A stretch of 64,000 nt of DNA from CAZOOK01 sp964581385. Lineage in GTDB: Bacteria > Pseudomonadota > Gammaproteobacteria > Nevskiales > Nevskiaceae. A model generated the notes under the pieces. It did not search any database and had not been told where the DNA came from. It worked only from the letters and a program-made list of their open reading frames with translations. The position numbers were made by a program, and so were the translations under genes. The DNA lies in contig CAZOOK010000031.1 of the NCBI GenBank assembly GCA_964581385.1, positions 1 through 64,000 on the forward strand, written 5' to 3'. Positions 57,648 to 64,000 of this stretch are shown piece after piece; within the stretch, counting starts at the first letter, position 1; the number at the start of each line of letters is the position of its first letter.

Positions 57648-57961
57648 ACGCGCTCACCGCCGCGATCGCCGATATGCAGGCCAGCCTCGCCGGCACGCTG
57701 GAGGCCGTCCACGAGGCCAACGCGAATCTGTTCCTGGCGGAGAAATGGCGGCTTGTTCGGGCGGTCTACGGCGCCGAGACGGTCTTTCCCGCCGCATGGC
57801 CGATCATCGGCAAGACGACGGATGAGGTGCGGGCCGATTGCCGTGAGGCGCTTGAGATTCAGCGGACGATAGGACGGACGGGGCACTGGTCGTTCGACGG
57901 CAGTCGGTTGCGGGCGCTTGTCCCGGCCGAGCGGGCGCTGGCAAGGATGGTGGCAGCATGA
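57644..57961 (+). CDS. Hypothetical protein, 105 aa
   Basis: ATG 57644 overlaps the previous stop. Helical N-terminus (LTAAIADMQASLAGTLEAVH), then FLAEKWRLVRAVYGAETVFP and a charged C-terminus. No family recognised. Confidence 0.6.
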   Translation: MNALTAAIADMQASLAGTLEAVHEANANLFLAEKWRLVRAVYGAETVFPAAWPIIGKTTDEVRADCREALEIQRTIGRTGHWSFDGSRLRALVPAERALARMVAA

Positions 57962-58368
57962 GCTACGCATCGAAAACCAAAGTCGGCGTGGACAAGACGC
58001 GGAACGAGATCGAGACCACGCTGAAGCGCTACGGCGCGTCGAGTTTCGCTTATGCCAGCGAGCCTCAGCGCGCGACCATCATCTTTGAGGCTGCCGATCG
58101 CCGCGTGCGCTTCGAGTTGCCGCTGCCACCGGACGAGGAGAAGTACGCGCAGGCGCGTCGGTCGCGCTGGCGGGCCCTCCTCCTCTGCATCAAAGCGAAA
58201 CTCGAAGCGGTCGCGAGCAAGATCGAGACGTTCGACGAGGCTTTCTTAGCGCATGTCGTCATGCCGGACGGGTTTACCGTCGGCCAACACACCCTGGGCC
58301 CGGTCAAACAAGCCTATCTCGACAAGAAGATGGTCCCGCTGCTCGCAGCCCCGGAGAAACCGGCATGA
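57958..58368 (+). CDS. Conserved phage protein, 136 aa
   Basis: SKTKVGVDKTRNEIETTLKR, ASEPQRATIIFEAADRRVRF, RWRALLLCIKAKLEAVASKI and MPDGFTVGQHTL form the pattern of a conserved phage protein found near single-strand annealing genes in Alphaproteobacteria. Probably DNA-metabolism related by context. ATGA overlaps on both sides. Confidence 0.65.
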   Translation: MSYASKTKVGVDKTRNEIETTLKRYGASSFAYASEPQRATIIFEAADRRVRFELPLPPDEEKYAQARRSRWRALLLCIKAKLEAVASKIETFDEAFLAHVVMPDGFTVGQHTLGPVKQAYLDKKMVPLLAAPEKPA

Positions 58369-58529
58369 GCGAGTTTATCGTCACGAGCTATTGGGCCAAG
58401 CCAATCCCGATGCGGCAGTTCGATTGGTCGGCGTGGTTTGAAGGCACTGAGGACGAGGGAATGCCGTTGGGCTACGGCCGCACCGAGGCCGAGGCCATCG
58501 CGGACCTGAAGGAGCAAGTCGAGGAATGA
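58365..58529 (+). CDS. Small conserved protein, 54 aa
   Basis: ATGA overlaps both neighbours. EFIVTSYWAKPIPMRQFDWS, then FEGTEDEGMPLGYGRTEAEA and a helix: a small fold seen in many phage genomes (a beta hairpin plus helix). Function unknown. Confidence 0.65.
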   Translation: MSEFIVTSYWAKPIPMRQFDWSAWFEGTEDEGMPLGYGRTEAEAIADLKEQVEE

Positions 58530-59479
58530 GCAACGATTACGCTTATTGGCAGGCCAAGCTCCGCGGCGAAGACCCGGATCCACTCGCCGATCGCACCGTC
58601 ATGCCGTGCGGCTTTTTCCGCACGAGTCACAACGAACCGCTTGCCTGCTGGCTCGACGACAGCGGCGAGCGGATTGCGACGATTAGCGGTCACCCCATGA
58701 CGCGCAGCCGCATGGAGCGCGTCGCGGAGGTGGGCGGCTTTGGCAAGGCCATCACCGAAGATGCGTACCGCTTTCGCATGAAGAACGGACACTTCCCCGA
58801 CGATCCGCCGCTGCACGAACCTGGCATTGGACACAATCTCAGCGGTGACGCGCTGGTCGACATCAAGGCCGAACTCGACAGCGAGGTCGAGACGACCACC
58901 GCCTTCCTAGCCAAGCCGATCGAGACACAAGAGGACGCCGACCGCTGCGGAACGTGGTCCCGCCGCGTCGGGCAGTTGGCGAAGCGCGCCGACGAGGCGC
59001 ACGACGTCGAGAAGGAACCGCATTTGGTCGCTGGCCGCGCCGTCGATGACCGCTGGCGTCCGATCCGCGAGGGTGCCACAGGCCTCACGCGGAAGCTGAA
59101 GGACCATCTGGAAACGTACCTGAAGGCGCAGCGCCGCAAGCAGGAGGAGGCCGCCCGCGCCGCCGCTGCCGAGGCCGAGCGCCTGCGCCGGGAGGCCGCG
59201 ACGGCCACCGAGGAGCAGCGCACGGCGCTCAACCGTGAGGCCGCAGCGCACGAGAAGAAGGCCGCCGCGCCGATCAGCACCACGGCGGGCCGGACGGGCT
59301 TCAAGGTCGCGCTCAAGACCGAAACGCGGGCGCGCATCGTCGACTACAACAAGGCGCTGAAAGCTGTGAAGGACAACGCCGAGATCAAGGAACTGGTGCA
59401 GACGCTGGCGAACCGCGCCGCGAAGGCTGGCATCCCGCTGGCCGGGACAGAGATAGAGAAAGTGGAGGCAGTACGCTAA
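58526..59479 (+). CDS. Phage recombination-cluster protein with coiled coil, 317 aa
   Basis: The middle block ETTTAFLAKPIETQEDADRC, then RADEAHDVEKEPHLVAGRAV and DDRWRPIREGATGL, is a conserved signature of proteins next to RecT-type genes. Residues about 190-250 are a long Ala/Glu/Arg coiled coil. The C-terminus (GFKVALKTETRARIVDYNKA) resembles Mu Gam-like or single-strand-binding accessory proteins. Likely recombination accessory factor; activity unproved. Confidence 0.6.
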   Translation: MSNDYAYWQAKLRGEDPDPLADRTVMPCGFFRTSHNEPLACWLDDSGERIATISGHPMTRSRMERVAEVGGFGKAITEDAYRFRMKNGHFPDDPPLHEPGIGHNLSGDALVDIKAELDSEVETTTAFLAKPIETQEDADRCGTWSRRVGQLAKRADEAHDVEKEPHLVAGRAVDDRWRPIREGATGLTRKLKDHLETYLKAQRRKQEEAARAAAAEAERLRREAATATEEQRTALNREAAAHEKKAAAPISTTAGRTGFKVALKTETRARIVDYNKALKAVKDNAEIKELVQTLANRAAKAGIPLAGTEIEKVEAVR

Positions 59480-59703
59480 TGGCCGATGACAAGGAAACGA
59501 CGATCACAATCTCGATGAGCCGGAAAGTCAATCTTGGCAATTACTCGTCCGCCGACTGTTTTGTGTCGATCAGCGGCATCAAAGCCGGGATGACGGTGGA
59601 GGAACTGACGCCACTCATCGACACCGGCAAGGTCGGGTGGGAACTGGTCAAACACGCGCTAACCGAAAAAGTCCGCGAAATCATCTCGGAGAATGCACGA
59701 TGA
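59479..59703 (+). CDS. Small hypothetical protein, 74 aa
   Basis: Starts on the last base of the previous stop (TAATG). Beta strands ETTITISMSRKVNLGNYSSA, DCFVSISGIKAGMT, then two helices. Found in many RecT operons, function unknown. Confidence 0.65.
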   Translation: MADDKETTITISMSRKVNLGNYSSADCFVSISGIKAGMTVEELTPLIDTGKVGWELVKHALTEKVREIISENAR

Positions 59704-60809
59704 ACGACAAGACGCCCGCCACGACGGAGACGCGCGCCGTCGTCCCGTTCCGCGATCAGTTGGCGCAGCAGGCCGGGCAGTTCTCCGCTGTGCTTCCTTC
59801 GCATATCCCGGTCGAGCGCTTCCAGCGCGTCGTGATGACCGCCGTCCAGAACAACCCGAAGCTTCTTGAGGCCGACCGGCGGTCGCTCTGGAACTCGGCC
59901 ATGCGCGCTGCCCAGGATGGTCTTCTGCCCGACGGCAGAGAGGGCGCCATGGTGCTCTTCAAGAACGTCGTCCAGTGGATGCCCATGGTTGCCGGCATTC
60001 GCAAGAAGGTCCGCCAGTCAGGCGAGATTGCGACGTGGGACGCCTATGTCGTCCACGCCAAGGATGCGTTCGAGTTCGAGCTCGGCGACGACCCGTTCAT
60101 CAAGCACAAGCCGTCGATGGATGCCGACCCCGGCAAGGTGATTGCAGCCTATTCGGTGGCGACGCTGAAGAGCGGCGAGAAAAGCCGCGAGGTGATGACG
60201 GTCGCGCAGATCGAGAAGGTGCGCGCCGTGTCACGCGCGAAGGACAACGGGCCGTGGGTGTCGTGGTACGAGGAGATGTGCCGCAAGACCGTAATTCGCC
60301 GGCACTCCAAGTCACTGCCCATGTCGACCGACATCGACGAGATCATCCGGCGCGATGAGGCCGACGACGCTGCAGCAGACCGGGCGCTGGTACCGCCGCC
60401 CGCGCCAACCGCAGCAGCGCACGTCGCCCACGATCCTGCAACCGGCGAGATCGTCGAAGAAACGATTTGGGCCGATGCCAACGAGGCCGCGCCCGACAAG
60501 ACCGGCAATGCGTCCCCCGGCGCATCGCTGCAGGAGGCGCCGTCATCCCCCACCCCCGCGCAGGACGGCGCCTCCGCCAATCCCCCCGCCGCGCCGGTTG
60601 AGGCTACGGGCGCTCCGGCACCGCGGGCGATCACAAACTGGACCGAGGCAGAGTGCCGCCGACATGGCGTGGCCGCCTTTGAGAAGGGCATGATGCGCAC
60701 GGCGGCTGTCCATCCGAAGTTGCGCGTCGACGGGCAGGAGCAGCGCCAGGCGTGGATCCTCGACGGCTACGACGAGGCGGCGGAGACGGCGGCCAAGCTG
60801 GCCGACTGA
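59700..60809 (+). CDS. recT: RecT single-strand annealing protein with long C-terminal extension
   Basis: 369 aa from ATG 59700 (ATGA overlap). Residues about 10-225 are the RecT core: LPSHIPVERFQRVVMTAVQN, AAQDGLLPDGREGAMVLFKN, VQWMPMVAGIRKKVRQSG, VSWYEEMCRKTVIRRHSKSL. Then a 90-residue Pro/Ala-rich linker and a small C-terminal domain (NWTEAECRRHGVAAFEKGMM, then AWILDGYDEAAE). Most RecTs end near 280-300. A YqaJ/RecE-type exonuclease normally accompanies it; none is next to it here. Confidence 0.85.
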   Translation: MNDKTPATTETRAVVPFRDQLAQQAGQFSAVLPSHIPVERFQRVVMTAVQNNPKLLEADRRSLWNSAMRAAQDGLLPDGREGAMVLFKNVVQWMPMVAGIRKKVRQSGEIATWDAYVVHAKDAFEFELGDDPFIKHKPSMDADPGKVIAAYSVATLKSGEKSREVMTVAQIEKVRAVSRAKDNGPWVSWYEEMCRKTVIRRHSKSLPMSTDIDEIIRRDEADDAAADRALVPPPAPTAAAHVAHDPATGEIVEETIWADANEAAPDKTGNASPGASLQEAPSSPTPAQDGASANPPAAPVEATGAPAPRAITNWTEAECRRHGVAAFEKGMMRTAAVHPKLRVDGQEQRQAWILDGYDEAAETAAKLAD

Positions 60810-60819
60810 GGGAAAACGG

Positions 60820-60993
60820 ATGGAACAGGTCCAGAGCTACCCGCTGACATGGCCGCAGGGCTTTCCGCGCGTCAAAGCGCGTGAGAACGGGCAATTCCGC
60901 ACTGAACTGCACAAGGCTTTGAACAACGTCGAAGGGTCGCTGCGTCATCCGCTCCCGCGACGAACCGCCAGCCCGCCCGGATGGAGAAACGAA
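60820..60993 (+). pseudogene. N-terminal remnant of a phage J-domain-type protein
   Basis: GAGGG before ATG 60820. MEQVQSYPLTWPQGFPRVKA, then ENGQFRTELHKALNNVEGSL, is the conserved opening of a common phage protein that should continue into a DnaJ-like domain. After residue 42 the homology stops and the frame continues into PPGWRNE and the next gene's start. An internal deletion probably fused the two. Confidence 0.5.
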
Positions 60994-61167
60994 ATGACGA
61001 TCAAGATTATTCGCCAGCCTGATCTGCACATGACCGCCAGTGAATTGGCGCGCTATCGCCACGAATACGAGAAGGCGTTTGCGTTCTACTCCGGCGCGCC
61101 GCCCGACTTTGAAGATTGGGTTCGCGCCCAGAAAGAAGCCCACCTGGATGCGGGGAAGAAGGAGTGA
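60994..61167 (+). CDS. Hypothetical protein, 57 aa
   Basis: ATG 60994 with GGAG seven bases upstream, in frame with the J-domain remnant. MTIKIIRQPDLHMTASELAR, then YEKAFAFYSGAPPDFEDWVR and a charged tail. Could be read either alone or as the end of a 115-aa fusion from 60820. Confidence 0.5.
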   Translation: MTIKIIRQPDLHMTASELARYRHEYEKAFAFYSGAPPDFEDWVRAQKEAHLDAGKKE

Positions 61168-61171
61168 GGGG

Positions 61172-61372
61172 ATGAGCGACAGGCAATTTACCCATCCGAA
61201 TCTCGGCAAAGAAGTCCGTGTCGAAGTCTGGGGCAACGAGGTCCGCCTGATCTTCGTATGCGCGACCGAGGGCAAGGCCAACAGCGCGGCCGATGACATT
61301 CTCGCCCAGCTGCAATCCGGGATGCTCAACGTCACGCTTGCCGGCAAGCCTACGAGCATTGTCCATGACTGA
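61172..61372 (+). CDS. Hypothetical protein, 66 aa
   Basis: AGGAG upstream, overlapping the previous stop region. A compact beta-alpha sequence (KEVRVEVWGNEVRLIFVCAT, then SAADDILAQLQSGMLNVTLA). Function unknown. Confidence 0.6.
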   Translation: MSDRQFTHPNLGKEVRVEVWGNEVRLIFVCATEGKANSAADDILAQLQSGMLNVTLAGKPTSIVHD

Positions 61373-62615
61373 CTCCACCACCCCGCCAGAGGCAGCAGCG
61401 CCGGTCGATACGGCACGAGAGGCGCTGGCCTCCCGCATCGGACTGGAAACAGCCGCTCGTTGGGGATCGCACAGCGCGTCCGCAGCGCAAATGATCGCGG
61501 CTGGCATTATTCGGGCGCTTGCCGAAGTCGCCGCCCCCAGCCAAGGGGATGATGAGCCAGTTCAGAAGCAACTCTATCCGGGCGTGATGCTCTGGGCTGC
61601 TCCATCCGTTTGGAGCCGGATGACGCTATCACGCGGTCAGAACGACGAATTGGTGTATCGCCTCGCCGCCCTCGTCCCCGAGGCAAAGCAGGAAGGCGCC
61701 GACCCGCGCCAACTGCGCCGAGAGATTCGTAAACTATTGAGCCGTCACGCCTTTGAGATAGACGGCCTTGATGGCGAGAGCACGCTGCTGGCTTCAGACT
61801 TGCGCTCGGCAATCGTCGCTCTCGATGTCGCCCCGCCAGCGCCGCCACACGAAGGAGGTGATTCCCATTCGTTCGGACCTTCTGAGAGAACCGAGAAAGG
61901 GGGACATATAGCACGGCCTGATCCGGTCCCATCCCCGGATCAGGCCACCCCCAAGCCGCTATTTCTGACTGATTGGGAACGAGCCGATTATGAGCGTCGC
62001 AAGAAGGGATTACCAGAATTAGGACCACTTGGTTCGGCCACCCCCAGCCAGGGGGATGTGGAGGCGCTTACGGTCGATGCTGAGAAGCGGGCTAACGTGC
62101 TTCTGGCGCGAGCGGACAGCGTAGCGGGCAGCATTGGCGAACAACCCCTACCCGATCAGGTCCGAGGCGCTTTGCGCTACGGCATAACAGTCGCAATTGT
62201 GGATGTCGCCACCGCCGCCCGCGCGGAGAGCCGGGCAGAGATCGAGCGACTGACGTCGGCACTCGCTGCACGCGGACAGGAAAAGGCGACGATCTACGCC
62301 AACCTCGAAGAGTGCCGCCAGCAACGCAAGGTCGCCGAGGCATCCGCCCGCAAGGCCGGGGAGGAGATGCGGGAGCGGCTACTATCCGACACCACTGTCG
62401 AACGGGCTGCACGCGCGATGTGCATTGAACACGGCGTTGTCTTTCCAGATGACGAAGGCCCCGGCTTTGTTCATTCGGTGCCAGATCGCGGCGATGGTAT
62501 CCCCGGCATCATTCGCGACCACCACGGCCCAATGTGGAAGATGTTCGTGGCAGATGCGAAGGCCGCTTTAGCAGCCGCCCTCCCCATGCCGGGTGACGGG
62601 AAGGCGGGGCGGTGA
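61365..62615 (+). CDS. Large hypothetical protein with coiled coil, 416 aa
   Basis: ATG 61365 overlaps the previous stop by eight bases. It looks mosaic: an N-terminal part with IIRALAEVAAPSQGDDEPVQ, a middle with RLAALVPEAKQEGADPRQLR, a polar linker, then a coiled coil at about 270-350 (RAESRAEIERLTSALAARGQ). It ends with ERAARAMCIEHGVVFPDDEG and KMFVADAKAALAAALP, a block often repeated in phage early proteins. Function not assigned. Confidence 0.6.
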   Translation: MTDSTTPPEAAAPVDTAREALASRIGLETAARWGSHSASAAQMIAAGIIRALAEVAAPSQGDDEPVQKQLYPGVMLWAAPSVWSRMTLSRGQNDELVYRLAALVPEAKQEGADPRQLRREIRKLLSRHAFEIDGLDGESTLLASDLRSAIVALDVAPPAPPHEGGDSHSFGPSERTEKGGHIARPDPVPSPDQATPKPLFLTDWERADYERRKKGLPELGPLGSATPSQGDVEALTVDAEKRANVLLARADSVAGSIGEQPLPDQVRGALRYGITVAIVDVATAARAESRAEIERLTSALAARGQEKATIYANLEECRQQRKVAEASARKAGEEMRERLLSDTTVERAARAMCIEHGVVFPDDEGPGFVHSVPDRGDGIPGIIRDHHGPMWKMFVADAKAALAAALPMPGDGKAGR

Positions 62616-62881
62616 GCATCGAATACGTTACGCGCGGGATGACGTTCGACAATCTCTATGTCGAGGTCACGGTGATCCGCTACATCTGCAACGAGTGCGC
62701 GCGGCGCGAATGTTTTCACGATGTACCTACGCCCTACGGAGAAGCGGTCCCGACGCCTCAAGGGCGCGGATGGGAACTGATCTACCCGATTGACGATGGC
62801 GAGCAAGAGGCTCGCTGCCCTCAATGCGTAGCTTCCCACAAGCCCCACCCACCCGCGCCACCAGAAGGGAGCGGGGGATGA
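62612..62881 (+). CDS. Small zinc-ribbon protein, 89 aa
   Basis: GTG start overlapping the previous stop. CNECARRECFHD and ARCPQC supply two CxxC-like knuckles of a zinc ribbon separated by a beta region. Pro-rich tail. Function unknown. Confidence 0.6.
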   Translation: MSIEYVTRGMTFDNLYVEVTVIRYICNECARRECFHDVPTPYGEAVPTPQGRGWELIYPIDDGEQEARCPQCVASHKPHPPAPPEGSGG

Positions 62882-63384
62882 GCCGCGGCCGGCTTGTCGT
62901 CCTGCTGTGGGTCGGCGCGGCGCTTTGGTTGGGGGCCACGCTCGCCGTCGCCTACGGTGCCGAGGAAGGCTATTGTTCCATCTGGGCACGCGAGGCGACC
63001 CGCATCGGGCTGGCCGAAGCGTCCGACGTGGATCTGGCGACCTTGACGCCGGACGTCATCAAGTACGCGCTGTCCCGCAACTTCAGCATCTGCTTGAACG
63101 CCGACGAGAACCCCGCGCTGCCGGCCACGCCGCTCGCCTCGGACAGCGCGTGGCTCGAGATGGCCGCGCGCAACGTGCGCGACAAGCTAGGACAAGTTTC
63201 CGCAGGCGCCAAAGGGGCTGGGGAGAGCGCGGAAAGCTCGTCGATCCAGCCCCTGCCAATCACATCGAAGTACGATCCGCAGGACATTGCCAAGTGCAGG
63301 CGACAGTTCCGCAGCTTCGACCCCAAGGACAACACCGTCGTCGAAAGACATCACAAACGGAGGCAACTGTGCCCGCTTCTATGA
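62878..63384 (+). CDS. Signal-anchored small envelope protein, 168 aa
   Basis: ATGA overlap. Hydrophobic N-terminus RLVVLLWVGAALWLGATLAV, ending AYGAEEG, possibly cleaved. The mature part has Cys in GYCSIW and SICLNAD. The end DIAKCRRQFRSFDPKDNTVV then ERHHKRRQLC matches the C-x-rRFRSYDP motif of small secreted rhizobial proteins. Role unknown; lysis-accessory or exclusion roles are conceivable. Confidence 0.6.
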   Translation: MSRGRLVVLLWVGAALWLGATLAVAYGAEEGYCSIWAREATRIGLAEASDVDLATLTPDVIKYALSRNFSICLNADENPALPATPLASDSAWLEMAARNVRDKLGQVSAGAKGAGESAESSSIQPLPITSKYDPQDIAKCRRQFRSFDPKDNTVVERHHKRRQLCPLL

Positions 63385-63608
63385 ACGTTGAACTGGCCAA
63401 CCAAACCCGCGTGACGATGGTCAAGGAAATCGCCCACGGGATCTGCTTGGTCACCGGGCCGAAGCCGGAGTGCCTGTGTCAAGGCAATCGCGCCAGGTGC
63501 CACAGTGCCAAGCTCTATAGCGACTTTGCCATCGGTGCGCTGCTCGCGCTCGAGCGGGCTGGCTATTCGATCACGCCGCCCGATACCGCTATGGTGCCGG
63601 CGCCTTGA
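63381..63608 (+). CDS. Hypothetical protein, 75 aa
   Basis: ATGA overlap with the previous gene. TMVKEIAHGICLVTGPKPEC, then LCQGNRARCHSAKLYSDFAI and GALLALERAGYSI. Four Cys suggest metal binding. Last gene of the plus-strand operon; its end overlaps the convergent minus-strand gene. Confidence 0.6.
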   Translation: MNVELANQTRVTMVKEIAHGICLVTGPKPECLCQGNRARCHSAKLYSDFAIGALLALERAGYSITPPDTAMVPAP

Positions 63609-63792
63609 ACTGTCCGCACCATTCGTCCGGCATCACCGTCGGCCACTTGGTCTCGAACGTCGTCTGGGCGCTGCCGGAGGCTGGCGTCGGCGGCACGGCG
63701 AACACGCGCGGCGTCGACTGACGGCATAGCCCTTTCGTCGGCGGATCGTCGGCCGCTAGGAAGAACGCGCACGTCGCGCAGGTGTCGGTCAT
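63589..63792 (-). CDS. Small Cys-rich protein, 67 aa
   Basis: CATCAFFLAADDPPTKGLCR and DEWCGQFKAP fit a small family of Rhizobiales proteins with a CxxCxFF...CRR...WCGeF pattern, probably iron- or zinc-binding. Convergent with the preceding operon by 20 bp. Confidence 0.65.
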   Translation of the reverse strand: MTDTCATCAFFLAADDPPTKGLCRQSTPRVFAVPPTPASGSAQTTFETKWPTVMPDEWCGQFKAPAP

Positions 63793-63977
63793 CGCCTGGA
63801 TAATCCCCGTTCTCGCAAGTCAGCCGCCCGGTCGAGACTGCGGCGCATTTCGATCATCCGGTCCGTCGCTTCCTCGATGCGATCGCCCAAGCGATCGACT
63901 CGTCGCGCGTCGTCGTCGTCCAGCCGCACGGTGAGCTGCGTTGATGCTGACTCGCCGGCGTCCTCGGTCGGCCGCAT
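63789..63977 (-). CDS. Hypothetical helical protein, 62 aa
   Basis: STQLTVRLDDDDARRVDRLG, then a coiled-coil-like helix ERIEEATDRMIEMRRSLDRA (approximate register). The strand followed by helix at the start is reminiscent of a ribbon-helix-helix protein. Only a weak ribosome site precedes the ATG, and the start may lie further right, near the window edge. Confidence 0.5.
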   Translation of the reverse strand: MRPTEDAGESASTQLTVRLDDDDARRVDRLGDRIEEATDRMIEMRRSLDRAADLRERGLSRR

Positions 63978-64000
63978 CTTTCGGGCCCCGTAGACAGCCG

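Noticed and set aside
1..64000. Diversity-generating retroelement, as in BPP-1
   Set aside because: The head genes are BPP-1-like, but I see no reverse transcriptase and no template/variable repeat pair near the fibre genes.
1..64000. T7-like autographivirus classification
   Set aside because: gp11-, gp12-, gp13- and gp14-like tail and core proteins are present, but there is no single-subunit RNA polymerase or T7-type DNA polymerase, and the head module is of BPP-1 type.
1..64000. tRNA genes or CRISPR arrays
   Set aside because: No cloverleaf-like sequence with the usual GTTCRA arm and no regularly spaced repeats were noticed in the short intergenic gaps; a dedicated tRNA scan was not possible.

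Overview
The window is phage or prophage DNA from an alphaproteobacterial host. Coding density is very high and GC is high, with many ATGA/GTGA/TGATG stop-start overlaps. Nearly every large gene has a phage counterpart: terminase, portal, capsid, tail nozzle, RecT, RusA. The host group is inferred mainly from a GcrA-type cell-cycle regulator (54658-55137), a family confined to Alphaproteobacteria, and from small proteins of a Rhizobiales type. The head module (portal, Bbp19-like, scaffold-like, Bbp17-like major capsid, Bbp16-like cement) and the internal virion proteins point to a podovirus related to Bordetella phage BPP-1. No T7-type RNA polymerase, integrase, DNA polymerase or reverse transcriptase is visible. 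A divergent repressor/operator region suggests a temperate lifestyle, so an integrase may lie outside the window.

Layout. (i) 1-48.7 kb, almost all minus strand, late genes. Read in transcription order: a conserved HTH-like gene, small terminase (46.9-47.4), small accessory genes, a 1.55-kb transposon-like cassette with 39-bp terminal inverted repeats (44.07-45.62), N6-adenine and C5-cytosine DNA methyltransferases, large terminase interrupted by a LAGLIDADG intein, portal, small genes including an Acb2/Tad1-like candidate, a low-GC cargo island (IS1-family transposase, lipoprotein, plus-strand SDH_sah-type protease), scaffold-like protein, major capsid, cement, a cluster of fibre-like proteins, three tandem tail-tubular-A-like paralogues, a GIY-YIG homing endonuclease on the opposite strand, a nozzle protein, gp13/gp14-like internal proteins, a transglycosylase/peptidase virion protein, and a giant polyvalent protein running off the left edge. 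(ii) 48.9-52.3 kb, plus strand: an early operon of small proteins behind a good sigma70-type promoter with repeated TGTCC boxes upstream. (iii) 52.4-56.85 kb, minus strand: TOPRIM/RecA-like primase-helicase, GcrA homologue, RusA resolvase, acyl carrier protein, XRE repressor. (iv) 57.0-63.6 kb, plus strand: RecT annealing operon and small proteins. (v) 63.6 kb to the right edge: minus-strand small genes.

How it fits together: the XRE protein and three ATGC-N5-GCAT operators, placed in two mirror-image promoters, probably decide between the replication/GcrA arm and the RecT arm. GcrA and the two methyltransferases could alter host transcription and mark phage DNA. The late block builds a short-tailed virion with a large injected protein set. 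The least explained parts are the inverted-repeat cassette of three uncharacterised genes, five consecutive fibre-like proteins that all begin with Sec signal peptides, and the giant polyvalent protein.

All calls come from reading the sequence and recalled family features. No database search was run. No stretch longer than about 260 bases lacks a plausible gene; the longest is 48674-48928, which holds the early promoter.
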